From Zea mays (taxonomy: Eukaryota > Streptophyta > Magnoliopsida > Poales > Poaceae), in assembly GCF_902167145.1 (NCBI RefSeq), contig NC_050101.1:131098990-131162989 (forward strand): DNA of 64,000 nucleotides. Direction: 5' to 3'. The notes beneath the pieces are model-generated. The model saw only the letters and a list, made by a program, of their open reading frames with translations. It did not search any database and was not told the DNA's origin. Both the position numbers and the translations under genes were made by a program. Of this stretch, positions 1-8,994 are shown one piece after another (the stretch's first letter is position 1; every line of letters starts with the position of its first letter).

Positions 1-553
1 TTCGCGATGCTTCGGCCGGTCTGGTTGTTCCCTCATGCGAGCTGGTCGTAGCTCGGGTGCACGGTCGGGTCCCAAGTTCTCGGGCTGGTATGTTGACACT
101 GTCAACGGTTTGGCCGGAGCCGGGTTTGCGAGAGCAGCCCCCGAGCCTCCGCACAGAGCGAGAGGACGGTCAAGGACAGACTCGACTTTTTTACATACGC
201 CCCTGCGTCGCCTTTCCGCAAGGAGGAGGGGGGAAAAGCGCCATGTTTCCCTTGGAGGGCGTCGAACATGGTGTCTCCAGTGAGCTGCTGACGGGTAATC
301 CGAGTGGACGCCCGTGCCCCATTTGTTAGCGGTCAGCTAGAGGCCCGGAGGCGCGCTCCAAAAGTACCTGTGGGTGATCTGCCGGACCCGGTCCCCTTTT
401 GACGGGGTCCGAGGGCTCAACGCCTCCCTCTAATGGGATTCTGTTACAAGATCGTTCCCGCTGGTCTCGGAAATGTCCTAGGGTACCTCGGGAGCGTTGC
501 CCGAGCCTTGGTTATGTATCGAACATACCCAGGGTCATCCCTCGCTCTGCGTC

Positions 554-780
554 TGAGGCGGCTATGAACCCTTCGAGGGCCAACCTACGAACCCCTGATC
601 AGTAGTGGGCGCGGAGCCCGGGTGGCCTGAGGCGGCCGTTGAACCCTTCCGAGGGGCCGGCCTTCGAACCTCTGAACAGTAGCGGGCGCGGAGCCCGAGC
701 GCTCTGAGGCGGCTGTTAAACCCCTCCGAGGGGCCAGCCTTCGAACCTCTGATCAGTAGGGGGGCTCGGGGCCCGTTTCC
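554..780. repeat. Three imperfect tandem repeats of about 75 bp
   Basis: Units begin with TGAGGCGGC at 554, 628 and 705. Each contains GAGGGGCC or a close variant, then CGAACC, then a GATCAGTAG-like box. Spacing is 74 and 77 bp. No reading frame is conserved between units. They lie upstream of the TATA-like motif of the Huck-1 antisense gene, so they could be upstream regulatory repeats, but that is inference. Confidence 0.75.
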
Positions 781-1085
781 TTCGCAGGGAAGGATCCCTT
801 TCGGGGTATCCCCCTTTCCCGGTCCCTGTTGTAAGAGAGAGAAAGAGGAAAAGGAAAAGGATACGAAATGAATGACGTGGCGCACCTTTTTTGACGCGGT
901 CATTATGGCAAAGGCGAAGCGTCGCCCGCTTCTCCTGCCAAAGGTGCCGCCCGTCCCGCCGCAGAGTTAATGCGATGGGACGAGTGGTTCACGGGGCAGC
1001 CGTTCGAGGAACGGGCGTTTCGCTTTGAGTTTTGAATCCCGCAATGGGTTCGGGCGACGCGTTGAACGGGTCTCGCCTGGGTCTT

Positions 1086-1091
1086 TATATA
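1086..1091 (+). promoter_or_regulatory. TATA-like box of the Huck-1 antisense gene, separated from it by an insertion
   Basis: TATATA lies 15 bp before the insertion point at 1106/1107. In the uninterrupted element it would lie about 135 bp upstream of the antisense gene ATG at 13007. The inner element of the window has a TATAAAAG box in the equivalent place. Promoter function is inferred from position and motif only. Confidence 0.4.
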
Positions 1092-1101
1092 TTCGGGAGA
1101 G

Positions 1102-1106
1102 GGACC
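1102..1106. repeat. Target-site duplication GGACC (left copy) of the inner Tat element
   Basis: GGACC precedes the TGTTGG start of the left LTR and is repeated exactly at 12882-12886 after the CCAACA end of the right LTR. The 5-bp length is standard for gypsy integrase. It fixes both element ends to the base. Confidence 0.95.
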
Positions 1107-1581
1107 TGTTGGAACTCGCTCTCAGCAGCAAGAAGGCCAACAAGGGTAAACAGTGGTGGCAACAGGGTTACGTGCACGGGGGCAATAGCTCTGTTGATCT
1201 AGCCTCTCACGGGCACTATGCGGGGGTATTTATAGGTATCTGAGTGTCCAGCGTCTTGTGTTAAGGACGCATGTGCCCTCAGACACCTATTTTATCCCCA
1301 GAATATTCCCATAAAGCAGGGTTACAAGCCGTAATTACAAGTATTCCTTTACAAGTTAGGCCCGTAATACAGAGGCGGCCACGCGGGGCCCGTTACAATG
1401 GGCCAGATCACACGTGGGCCTTGGGACTGAACGAGGACGCGCCGTGGTAGGACGTCGCCGCAGGCCTTCGTCAAAATGCCGAGTCCTGTGAAGGGTGTCC
1501 CTGCCCGCTTTGTCTCCGTCGGACCAGCGGCTGCAGCGAAGGCCTCGAGCGAAGGGTGGCGTCTTTGCCTTCGCCCCAACA
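1107..1581 (-). repeat. 3' LTR of the inner Tat element
   Basis: This is a 475-bp direct repeat of 12407-12881. The copies differ at 1392 (G versus A at 12692) and 1489 (T versus C at 12789); both are transitions at CG sites. Ends are TGTTGG and CCAACA. A TATAAATA box on the minus strand is at 1227-1234. Confidence 0.95.
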
Positions 1582-1594
1582 TTTGCCCTCCGAG
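1582..1594 (-). promoter_or_regulatory. Polypurine tract of the inner Tat element
   Basis: Read on the minus strand, the bases just upstream of the 3' LTR are CGGAGGGCAAA. This is purine-rich and in the right place for plus-strand DNA priming. It is assigned by position and composition. Confidence 0.65.
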
Positions 1595-1748
1595 GGACCA
1601 GTTCGACAAAGTCACCTGGTGCCGAAGACGTCGCTAGATGGCGGAGACGCTGCCCTCGCTCGAAGTGGTTCCGCGGGGGTTTTTGATGTGACCGTTGATG
1701 GACGGCGTACTGTTGGATTGCGGGTTTCCCGAAGCGCCGCGCCCTGCC

Positions 1749-1756
1749 TATAAAAG
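1749..1756 (+). promoter_or_regulatory. TATA box of the antisense gene in the inner Tat element
   Basis: TATAAAAG is followed by a G-rich stretch, 166 bp upstream of the preferred ATG at 1915. It points in the direction of the antisense gene, away from the LTR. It suggests the gene has its own promoter rather than depending on LTR transcription. Confidence 0.6.
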
Positions 1757-1914
1757 GGGGCGGGGGCGGCGCTGTTTGAACTCTGCCTTCCGCGCTTCGT
1801 GAAACCCTAGCCGCCCGCCGTCTTGCTGCTCCTTTTCCTCCGCTGCTCCCTTTGCTCGCCGGCGTCCTGGCTCGAGTGAAGCAGACCGCCCGCTGCCGAC
1901 GACGGTACGTAGCA

Positions 1915-4900
1915 ATGCCATCCTCTTCTTCTTCCGCCGACGCCACGCCGCCGGCCGCCGCCTCGTCTGAGGAGACGTCGAGTGACGTGATGGTGGAGGA
2001 GTTGCGCGCCGGCGACTCTGTTGAATTTGGTGTGTCACGGATGACGTCAGCCCGTATTGAAGATATGCAGCGGTTGGGCTACTTTGGCGGCGGAGTCGCT
2101 CGTGCTCCGGGGACGGAGGAAGTCCCCGAGCCGGAGGGCGAGTTGGTTGTTTTCGAGGCGTTCTTCGTCGCCGGACTCCGCTTGCCTGCGCACCGGTTTG
2201 TCGGCGAAGTCCTGCGTAGATTCAGCGTTCAAATACATCAGCTGACACCGAACGCCATAGTGGCGCTGGCGAAGTATGTCTGGGCGACGACTTCGTACGG
2301 CGGGCAGCCGTCAGTTGAAGTTTTTGCGAAGAATTATTGTTTGCATTGGCAGAAAAGGATGGTTGAGGACGGAGTTGCCCAATTCGGGTCATGCACATTC
2401 ACGCCGAAGACCGGCAAGACCACAATGCCAGTAGTGGAGTTGGTCCCGTGCGCCCGCAACAAGTGGGGCAATTGGAATGAATTTTGGTTTTATGTTGCTG
2501 AGGCTAATGTCGAAGGCCATAAAGGGCTCCCCGTGTCTGAAATGTGCTCTCACTATTACTCTGCGTATCCGCCTTATGAAGTGGCAGAAGAGGATGCAGA
2601 CGAAGGGGCCCTTCGGTGCGCCGCCGGTCAGAGCAGCGGTCGAGATTTAGTTGAAGAGTTCGTGGCGTACGGGGTCTGGCCCTTGGCGCACGGCTGGTCG
2701 CTGGGCGAAGTATGCCCTCGCCAGATGCCCTTTCACGGAGGAAGGGTGGTGCGAAGTCCTGCCTTCGCACTGAATTTGCGAAACCGTGACCCGGCCGCCT
2801 TTGTGCGTGATGCGGAGGGCTTGGCGGTGCGGCTCGTGGGGCGTTACGTGCCGAGGACGGAAGGCCAGCGCAGCTTTGACATCCGTGGGTCAAATGAACG
2901 TTTGAACAGGGTCTTCGAATTGAATCAACTGCCGTACGACGGCTACCCTGGTCAAGACGAAGCGGACCGCCGTGGGAAGAAACCGGCGGTGGAGACTGGA
3001 GGCGACCCTGCGCTGGCGGCCGCCGCCTCCTCGAAAAAGAGAAAATTAGGTACTGCGATGGGAAGACTTGGGGTGTCTGATAGTTTCGCTAGAGAGTTAA
3101 TGAGGACGTGCGCGGCCCCGGGGGAGAGGATGTCTTCGCCCGAGCTCCGGGAGTCTTCGGCTCGGATGCTGAGGGTTATCGGGGGTTGTTGGCCTAAAGA
3201 CATTCCTATCCCCTGCGCGGCTGAGGAGGACTGTTTTACATCTCGTATGGTTCATCGGTGGAGAGTTTTTCCTTATGGGCGAAATATCGGTCATGTTGTG
3301 TGGGCAGTGATGGACAAGGATCGCCAAGGGGCGGCGCGAAAACGCCAGGCGACTGTGAGGGTTCACGAAGCTCGGCCGAAAAAACAGCGGGGAACGGCGA
3401 AGGCGGAGGCCTCCGGCGGAGGCAAGCCGCCGCTGTCGGCGAAGGTGGGCGCCTCTGCGCCTGGCAAGGCGCCGGAGGTGACGGTGGGCGCCGGAGGCCC
3501 CAAGCTGACGAAGGTGGTGCCGTCTGTCAGCGGAGTGGCGGAGGCTGCGAAGGCGGCCCGAACGTTACCGCCGCCCGGCAAACGCGTTGCCGACTTCGGC
3601 ACCGAGATTAATGTGGAGGATTATCTTGGGGGTAAGTCTATATAAATATATACACACATTTTTTTTAATTTGTTGACGCGTTGCAGGGTCGGACGAGGGC
3701 CCGCTCACTCTAGTTGTGCCTGGCGCGGCGATCGCGACGGCTGCGCCAGCGCCGAAGGCGGGGGGAGAGGCCCTTGGCGCCGGAGGCGAGGTGTCTGCCC
3801 TCGCACTGGTCAGGGACGAGGCGGGCGTGGCGACCCGCCGGCTGAAGGGAGCGACGGAGGCGTTGAGTCGAGCGACGGAGGCGCTGAGTCAGGTCCGCCG
3901 AGCTATGCCCTCTCCGCCCCCCCCCTTTTTTTTTACGTAACGGCCTTACGTGTGTTTTACAGGTGGCTGACTTCACCAGCCGCACCGCGTCGGGGGCCCT
4001 TACGGCAGCTTTGTCTGCCGAGGTCGAGAGACTTCGGACGCAACATGCTGACGCTGTCCGTGAGAAGTCGGCCTCCGACAGCAAGTGCCGCAAACTGGCG
4101 GAGAAGGTGGCCGCCCTAGAGAAGGAGAAGGCTGACCTCCGGCGCCAGCTGGCGGGGGAGAGGAGGGAGGCCAACGAAGCCATCGCCAAAGAGCAGGCTG
4201 CTCAGGCGGAGGCCAGGCTGGCGCGGGCGGAAGGCAATATCGCCAAGGAGCTCGCCGGAGAGCTGCAGCGGCGGCTTACTGCCCTGGAGAGCCGCGCGGA
4301 GGGGGCCGAGGCCGCGATGCGAGCGGAGGCCGAACGGACGCGCACGCAGCTCATGACTGCATATCGCGAGCTGGGTGTGCGGACGGGTGACTTCGAGGTG
4401 CCGGAGCGAGAGGCCGGACTTCGCTGTCTGGAATGGGTGCAGGAGGAACTGCAGGAGCTCCCCACTGTCTTGGCGGGGTTGATGTCGTTCACCTCCCTGG
4501 TCACCTGCGAGGCAGCGATGAACGCGCTCTCTCGCGAAGGCTGCCGGCACTTTGAGGCCCTCGACCAGGCAGATGAGGATTTTGGGCGAGATATCTTTGA
4601 GGTCGAAGACCCCGTGGTGAAGGAATCCGCCGGGGCCCTCTATGACCGGATGTGGGGTTCATACGGTTGTGAGGTGGTCCGGGCGCGGGCCGAGGCTGCG
4701 AGGGCTCAGGTAACGTTGTCGTTTGCTCGGCGTTTGCTGGATGCGGTCTGTGCATGTGTTTGCTGAATTTTTGTGCGTTTTGTCTTAGGCGGAGCGCGGC
4801 GAGCGGGTGGACGACTTCGGGGCGCTGAACAGCGCGCTGCCTGACCCGGAGACGACCCCTGCGGAGGCCGCGACTGGAGTCGCCCCGGGACCGACCCCGG

Positions 4901-5422
4901 AGACTGCGGAAGATGCACCAGGCGCCCCTGCACCTGCTGCGGCCGGCGAAGACCTTCCCCCAAAGGTGGCCGAAGGCGCGCCCGATGCCCCCGCAGCTGC
5001 TGTGCCGAGCGCTGAAGATCCAGAGGAGGTGGGGGCGGAGGCAGCGGCGGAGGCCTCGGCGGAGGCTCCCGCAGCGGCAGGGCCCTCGCAGGTGGCATAG
5101 GTGGTGTTTAGGGTTGAGGAATTTTTGGATGTTGTACTGAACTTTGGTTGCTGCGCAGGTTCAAGATTTTGGGCCTGCGCACGCAACCGCTACTACTGAG
5201 TTTTTGGCGGCTTCGACCGCGGAAGATGGAAATGAATATGGTGGGTCTGTTTCTGAGTTTTTTGATTTTACTGACTCTGGGAGCTCGGTTGAGTGGTCTG
5301 AGGAGTCTTCGGAGGGGGACTTGGATTATTTTGCGGCCTTGGACGTGGCTGCGGCGGAGGCTGCGCCACACGCTGCGGACGCGCCAGACGTGCCCAGTCC
5401 TAGCACCGGGCACCGACGATGA
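1915..5422 (+). CDS. Five-exon antisense gene of a Tat retrotransposon (putative gypsy-type transposon domain protein)
   Basis: Exons are 1915-3631, 3687-3892, 3963-4709, 4789-5091 and 5159-5422, joined by four GT-AG introns of 55, 70, 79 and 67 bp. The joined frame is open for 1078 codons. The start is the ATG at 1915, because the frame upstream has no ATG and the context agcaATGcc is acceptable. Residues about 80-125 (FFVAGLRLPAHRFVGEVL region) resemble the plant Transposase_28 / putative gypsy type transposon family, whose function is unknown. Exon 3 is a long Ala/Glu/Arg-rich coiled coil. Exons 4 and 5 are Ala/Glu-rich and acidic. The gene runs convergent with pol. The TGA at 5420-5422 is probably secondary, because the frame stays open to 5629 beyond it. 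The molecular role is unknown. Confidence 0.85.
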
Positions 5423-5629
5423 AGGGCGGTTGCGAAGCGTAGGATTAGTGCGGAGGAAGGGGCCCGGCTTCGCGTTAGCAGGGCTGGTCGGCAGGAGCTG
5501 CTGTCTTTGCCGGCCGCCGCGGGTGCAGGGGAAGGGGAGCTGCGAAGCCTTTTTGCGGGTGAGGAGCTTAGGATAATGTTGTTTAATTATAGAGAGATGG
5601 GGATTATTCCTAAGGTTGAGCCGATGTAG
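5423..5629 (+). other. In-frame continuation of the antisense gene past its TGA
   Basis: In the same frame the sequence after the TGA encodes 68 further codons and ends at TAG 5627-5629. The segment is of balanced composition and ends in a hydrophobic-charged stretch (FNYREMGIIPKVEPM), unlike random readthrough of GC-rich DNA. The TGA follows CGA CGA, so a CGA to TGA change is the simplest explanation. I infer that the original carboxyl end lay here. Confidence 0.6.
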
Positions 5630-5796
5630 GGCGCGGTGCCCTCGCTTGTGAATGTGTAAGGGCTTGTAAAATGGAGTTGTGTGCCCTCGCGTGCCTGTGC
5701 CTGCGAGGGCGCTGTGTACTTTGTCTGGTGTGATTGATTATGCTGTGCCAGCATGATTATAATTGGTGTTGGTGTCGTTTCTGCTTTTGTTGTACT
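5630..5796. other. Spacer between the antisense gene and the 80-bp array
   Basis: No gene is visible. The sequence is T/G-rich on the plus strand (TGTGCCCTCGCG, TTGGTGTTGGTG), as expected of a 3' untranslated region of the antisense gene. No clear AATAAA signal was seen. Confidence 0.5.
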
Positions 5797-6465
5797 GGGT
5801 CGGCTGCGCCCTTAGGCGGCTCTTGCGCGAAGTCTTTGCGATAGGCTTCGGATTTTTGCGCGCTTGTGCTTAGTCCGGCTGCACCTTTAGGCGACTTCTG
5901 CGCGGATAGTCTTCGCGATAGACTTCGGATTTTTGCGCACTTTTTGTGCTTAGTCCGGCTGCACCCTTAGGCGACTTCTGCGCGGATAGTCTTCGCGATA
6001 GACTTCGGATTTTTGCGCACTTGTTGTGCTTAGTCCGGCTGCACCCTTAGGCGACTTCTGCGCGGATAGTCTTCGCGATAGACTTCGGATTTCTGCGCAC
6101 TTGTTGTGCTTAGTCCGGCTGCACCCTTAGGCGACTTCTGCGCGGATAGTCTTCGCGATAGACTTCGGATTTTTGCGCACTTGTTGTGCTTAGTCCGGCT
6201 GCACCCTTAGGCGACTTCTGCGCGGATAGTCTTCGCGATAGACTTCGGATTTCTGCGCACTTTTTGTGCTTAGTCCGGCTGCACCCTTAGGCGACTTCTG
6301 CGCGGATAGTCTTCGCGATAGACTTCGGATTTCTGCGCACTTGTTGTGCTTAGTCCGGCTGCACCCTTAGGCGACTTCTGCGCGGATAGTCTTCGCGATA
6401 GACTTCGGATTTTTGCGCACTTGTTGTGCTTAGTCCGGCTGCACCCTTAGGCGACTTCTGCGCAG
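5797..6465. repeat. 80-bp tandem repeat array, about eight and a half units
   Basis: The box TAGTCCGGCTGCAC recurs at 5871, 5951, 6031, 6111, 6191, 6271, 6351 and 6431, an exact 80-bp period. A diverged first unit starts near 5797. Units differ by single substitutions such as TTTTTGCG/TTTCTGCG and TTGTTG/TTTTTG. There are no unique spacers, so it is not CRISPR-like. The array sits between the 3' ends of the antisense gene and of pol. Confidence 0.95.
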
Positions 6466-6699
6466 ATTGGTCGCACGCGAGGGTGGCTAGCGCTTAGCCT
6501 CGCGGTGACTTCGAATTGGTCGAATGCCGAAGACCGTTGTTGCGGTCTTTTTTCGACACATGCTTTTGCGGGGGATTTTTCTCACATATATTACATGGCT
6601 CCGCCTCGTTAAAAACCTCACCCCCCGGGAGGAAAAGAGTGCGGGCCGGTACAAGATTGTTTGCGGCGAATTACAAGGGCGAAATCAGCCCTAAATGGG
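6466..6699. other. Spacer between the tandem array and the pol stop codon
   Basis: No gene is seen. An 84-codon plus-strand frame across this stretch overlaps pol and has no recognisable features. Confidence 0.5.
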
Positions 6700-8994
6700 T
6701 CAAACAAAAAATTTGCGAAGGTTGTCGACGTTCCAGGAGTGCTCTAGGTCCTCGCCGTTTGGCGTTGTGAGCCTGTAAGCGCTGGGGGAAGCTTTTGACT
6801 TGACTATGAAGGGGCCCTCCCACTTGGGCTCCAACTTGCCCTTGGACTCCGTCCGAGCTGTTCGGATGAGTACGAGGTCCCCCTCGCTGAACTCCCTCGG
6901 GATGACTGCGCGGTCGCGCCATGCTTTGGTCTGGGCCTGATATTTGTTTAGGGCCTGTAGGGCGAAGACCCGGTCTCCGTCAATGAGATCTTTTGAAGTT
7001 GGCTCATCCACGTCGAGGACGGCTGACGGAACTGTACGCGGGGACCCATGCTTTATTTCTTGCGGGGTCATTGCCTCCGATCCGTATAGAAGGCGGAAAG
7101 GAGTGAACCCGGTCGCTCTGCACTCGGTTGTGTTTAGCGCCCAGACTGCCTCTGGTAATAAATCGGTCCATCTGCCTTTTCTTTCATCGAGGAGCATCTT
7201 TTTGACAGCTGTGAATATTTTCCCATTGGCGCGCTCCACGACCCCGTTGGACTGCGGATGATAGACTGAAGCGAAGGCAAGCTTGGTGCCGATGGAGAAA
7301 CAAAAATCCTTGAAATCTTGGCTGTCGAACTGCTTGCCGTTGTCGACTGTTAGCTCGGACGGTACTCCGAAGCGGCAAACGATGTTCTGCCAGAAGAATT
7401 TTTGGGTAGTCTTTGATGTGATTGTGGAAACAGCCCTCGCTTCAATCCATTTGGTGAAGTACTCGACAGCTACGAAGGCGAACTTAAGGTTCCCCTGAGC
7501 GGTGGGCAGGGGCCCGACGATGTCCAGGCCCCAGCGCTGGAGAGGCCATGTATGGGCAATCAGCTTTGTATATTGCGAGGGGCTGCCTGACCGAGGGGAG
7601 AACTTCTGGCAGGCTTCGCAGGACCTCGTGACCCGATTTGCGGCGCAGATCATTGCGGGCCAGTAAAACCCTTGTCGGATCACCTTGGCAGCCAGGGCCC
7701 TTGGCCCTGCGTGCGAGCCGCACGTGCCACTGTGGACTTCGCGTAGGATCTGCATGCCTTCGGTTTCGGTGACGCATTTGAGCATTGGCTGACTGACCCC
7801 TTTCTTGTACAGTTGGCCCTCGATCAGAGCGAAGTCCCGGCTTCGATGTCTGAGGCGCTTTGCCTCACTGACGTCGGCTGGATGATAGTACCCCTGTAGG
7901 AACAGGGTTATTGGTGCCCTCCAGTCTTCTGTCATGATTAGGTTGACTATACGGTGGCCTTCGCTATCATTAGTTATCTGGAGCCCTTCGGGGCTCCGGA
8001 CAGCTGGAGTGCCGATGGTGTGGAAAAACACGTCGGAGGGCAGGGGCTCGCCCCTGGCGGCGGCCTTGGCTAAGGCATCGGCCTCCTCGTTCTTGGCCCT
8101 ATCCACATGCTGCAGGGTGAATCCCTTGAATTGTCTCTCGAGGCTTCGGATAGCCGCGAGGTATTGCATGAGGGCGGGATCTTTTGCTGCATAGTCTTTC
8201 TTGACCTGACCGGCAACTATCTTGGAGTCTGTTTTGATGATACATGTGGTGACTCCGAGGGCCCTTAGCTTGCGGAGGCCGAGGATGACTGCTTCATACT
8301 CTGCTATGTTGTTTGTACATTTGTCGGATTCCAGAGCGAAGCTGAGGCGTGCTGCATATCTGTGTTTGACTCCGGCTGGCGAGGTGACGACTACAGCGAC
8401 GCCTGCCCCCGCATGACACCATGCACCGTCGCAATGGATAGTCCAGACCTTTTCTGTGGATGGGTCCGGCTGTGTTACTGGCCCAGTCCAGTCGACGACG
8501 AAGTCTGCCAGGACTTGCGACTTGATAGCTGTTCTGGGCTCGAAGCTGATGTGGTAGCCGGAGAGTTCGGCTGCCCACTTGGCAATCCTCACTGATGCCT
8601 CCGGGTTCCTGAATAGTTCGCCGAGCCCCCTGTCTGAGGTGACTCGGACCTTGAATGCTTCAAAATAATGGCGCAGCTTGCGCGAGGACATAACAACTGC
8701 GTAGGCAATCTTCTCCAGCTCTGTCATGTTGCATTTGGACGGTGTCAGGACTTCGGAGACATAGTAGATAGGGCACTGTCTGACTGCGCCCTCGACTGTC
8801 TGCTCCTGTACCAGTGCCGCGCTGACTGCGTGCGGCGAAGCCGCGACATAGAGCAATAAGGGGAGCGAGGAGTCGGGGCTCGTGAGGATGGCCAGCTCCG
8901 ACAGGTACTGTTTTAGTGAGGCGAAGGCCGCTGCTTGCTCCGGTCCCCAAGCGAAGTCCTTCGCGCCGCGGAGTGTTTTGAGGAAGGGGAGACT
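6700..8994 (-). CDS. RNase H and integrase part of the inner Tat gag-pol
   Basis: This is the last segment of the polyprotein, in the same frame as the RT segment and separated from it only by a TGA. Counting from the Met at 8856, RNase H starts near residue 138 (WTIHCDGAW, catalytic Asp). The integrase zinc-binding HHCC region follows near 375-425 (ending CEACQ). The DDE core has WGLDIVG, a VDNGKQF second Asp and a NGVVERAN Glu. The carboxyl part ends with WEGPFIV and NLRKFF. All catalytic residues are visible and the segment has no internal stop. It acts in cDNA integration in the nucleus. Confidence 0.9.
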   Translation of the reverse strand, partial: SLPFLKTLRGAKDFAWGPEQAAAFASLKQYLSELAILTSPDSSLPLLLYVAASPHAVSAALVQEQTVEGAVRQCPIYYVSEVLTPSKCNMTELEKIAYAVVMSSRKLRHYFEAFKVRVTSDRGLGELFRNPEASVRIAKWAAELSGYHISFEPRTAIKSQVLADFVVDWTGPVTQPDPSTEKVWTIHCDGAWCHAGAGVAVVVTSPAGVKHRYAARLSFALESDKCTNNIAEYEAVILGLRKLRALGVTTCIIKTDSKIVAGQVKKDYAAKDPALMQYLAAIRSLERQFKGFTLQHVDRAKNEEADALAKAAARGEPLPSDVFFHTIGTPAVRSPEGLQITNDSEGHRIVNLIMTEDWRAPITLFLQGYYHPADVSEAKRLRHRSRDFALIEGQLYKKGVSQPMLKCVTETEGMQILREVHSGTCGSHAGPRALAAKVIRQGFYWPAMICAANRVTRSCEACQKFSPRSGSPSQYTKLIAHTWPLQRWGLDIVGPLPTAQGNLKFAFVAVEYFTKWIEARAVSTITSKTTQKFFWQNIVCRFGVPSELTVDNGKQFDSQDFKDFCFSIGTKLAFASVYHPQSNGVVERANGKIFTAVKKMLLDERKGRWTDLLPEAVWALNTTECRATGFTPFRLLYGSEAMTPQEIKHGSPRTVPSAVLDVDEPTSKDLIDGDRVFALQALNKYQAQTKAWRDRAVIPREFSEGDLVLIRTARTESKGKLEPKWEGPFIVKSKASPSAYRLTTPNGEDLEHSWNVDNLRKFFV

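Larger units (their letters stand above)
1..1106 (+). other. Huck-1 3' internal segment upstream of its antisense gene
   Basis: This GC-rich stretch has no convincing gene; its short reading frames are inconsistent and look like chance. It lies between the off-window 3' LTR of Huck-1 and the antisense gene that resumes at 13007. It joins 12887 directly if the inserted element and one TSD copy are removed. It holds three tandem copies of a 75-bp unit and, near its right end, a TATA-like motif that fits a promoter for the antisense gene. Confidence 0.6.

Noticed and set aside
1852..1914. Upstream start of the antisense gene at 1852
   Set aside because: The frame begins with TTG there and has no ATG before 1915; eukaryotic initiation at the ATG with a better context is preferred.
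5797..6465. CRISPR-like array
   Set aside because: Units are contiguous 80-bp copies without unique spacers, and the DNA is plant nuclear.
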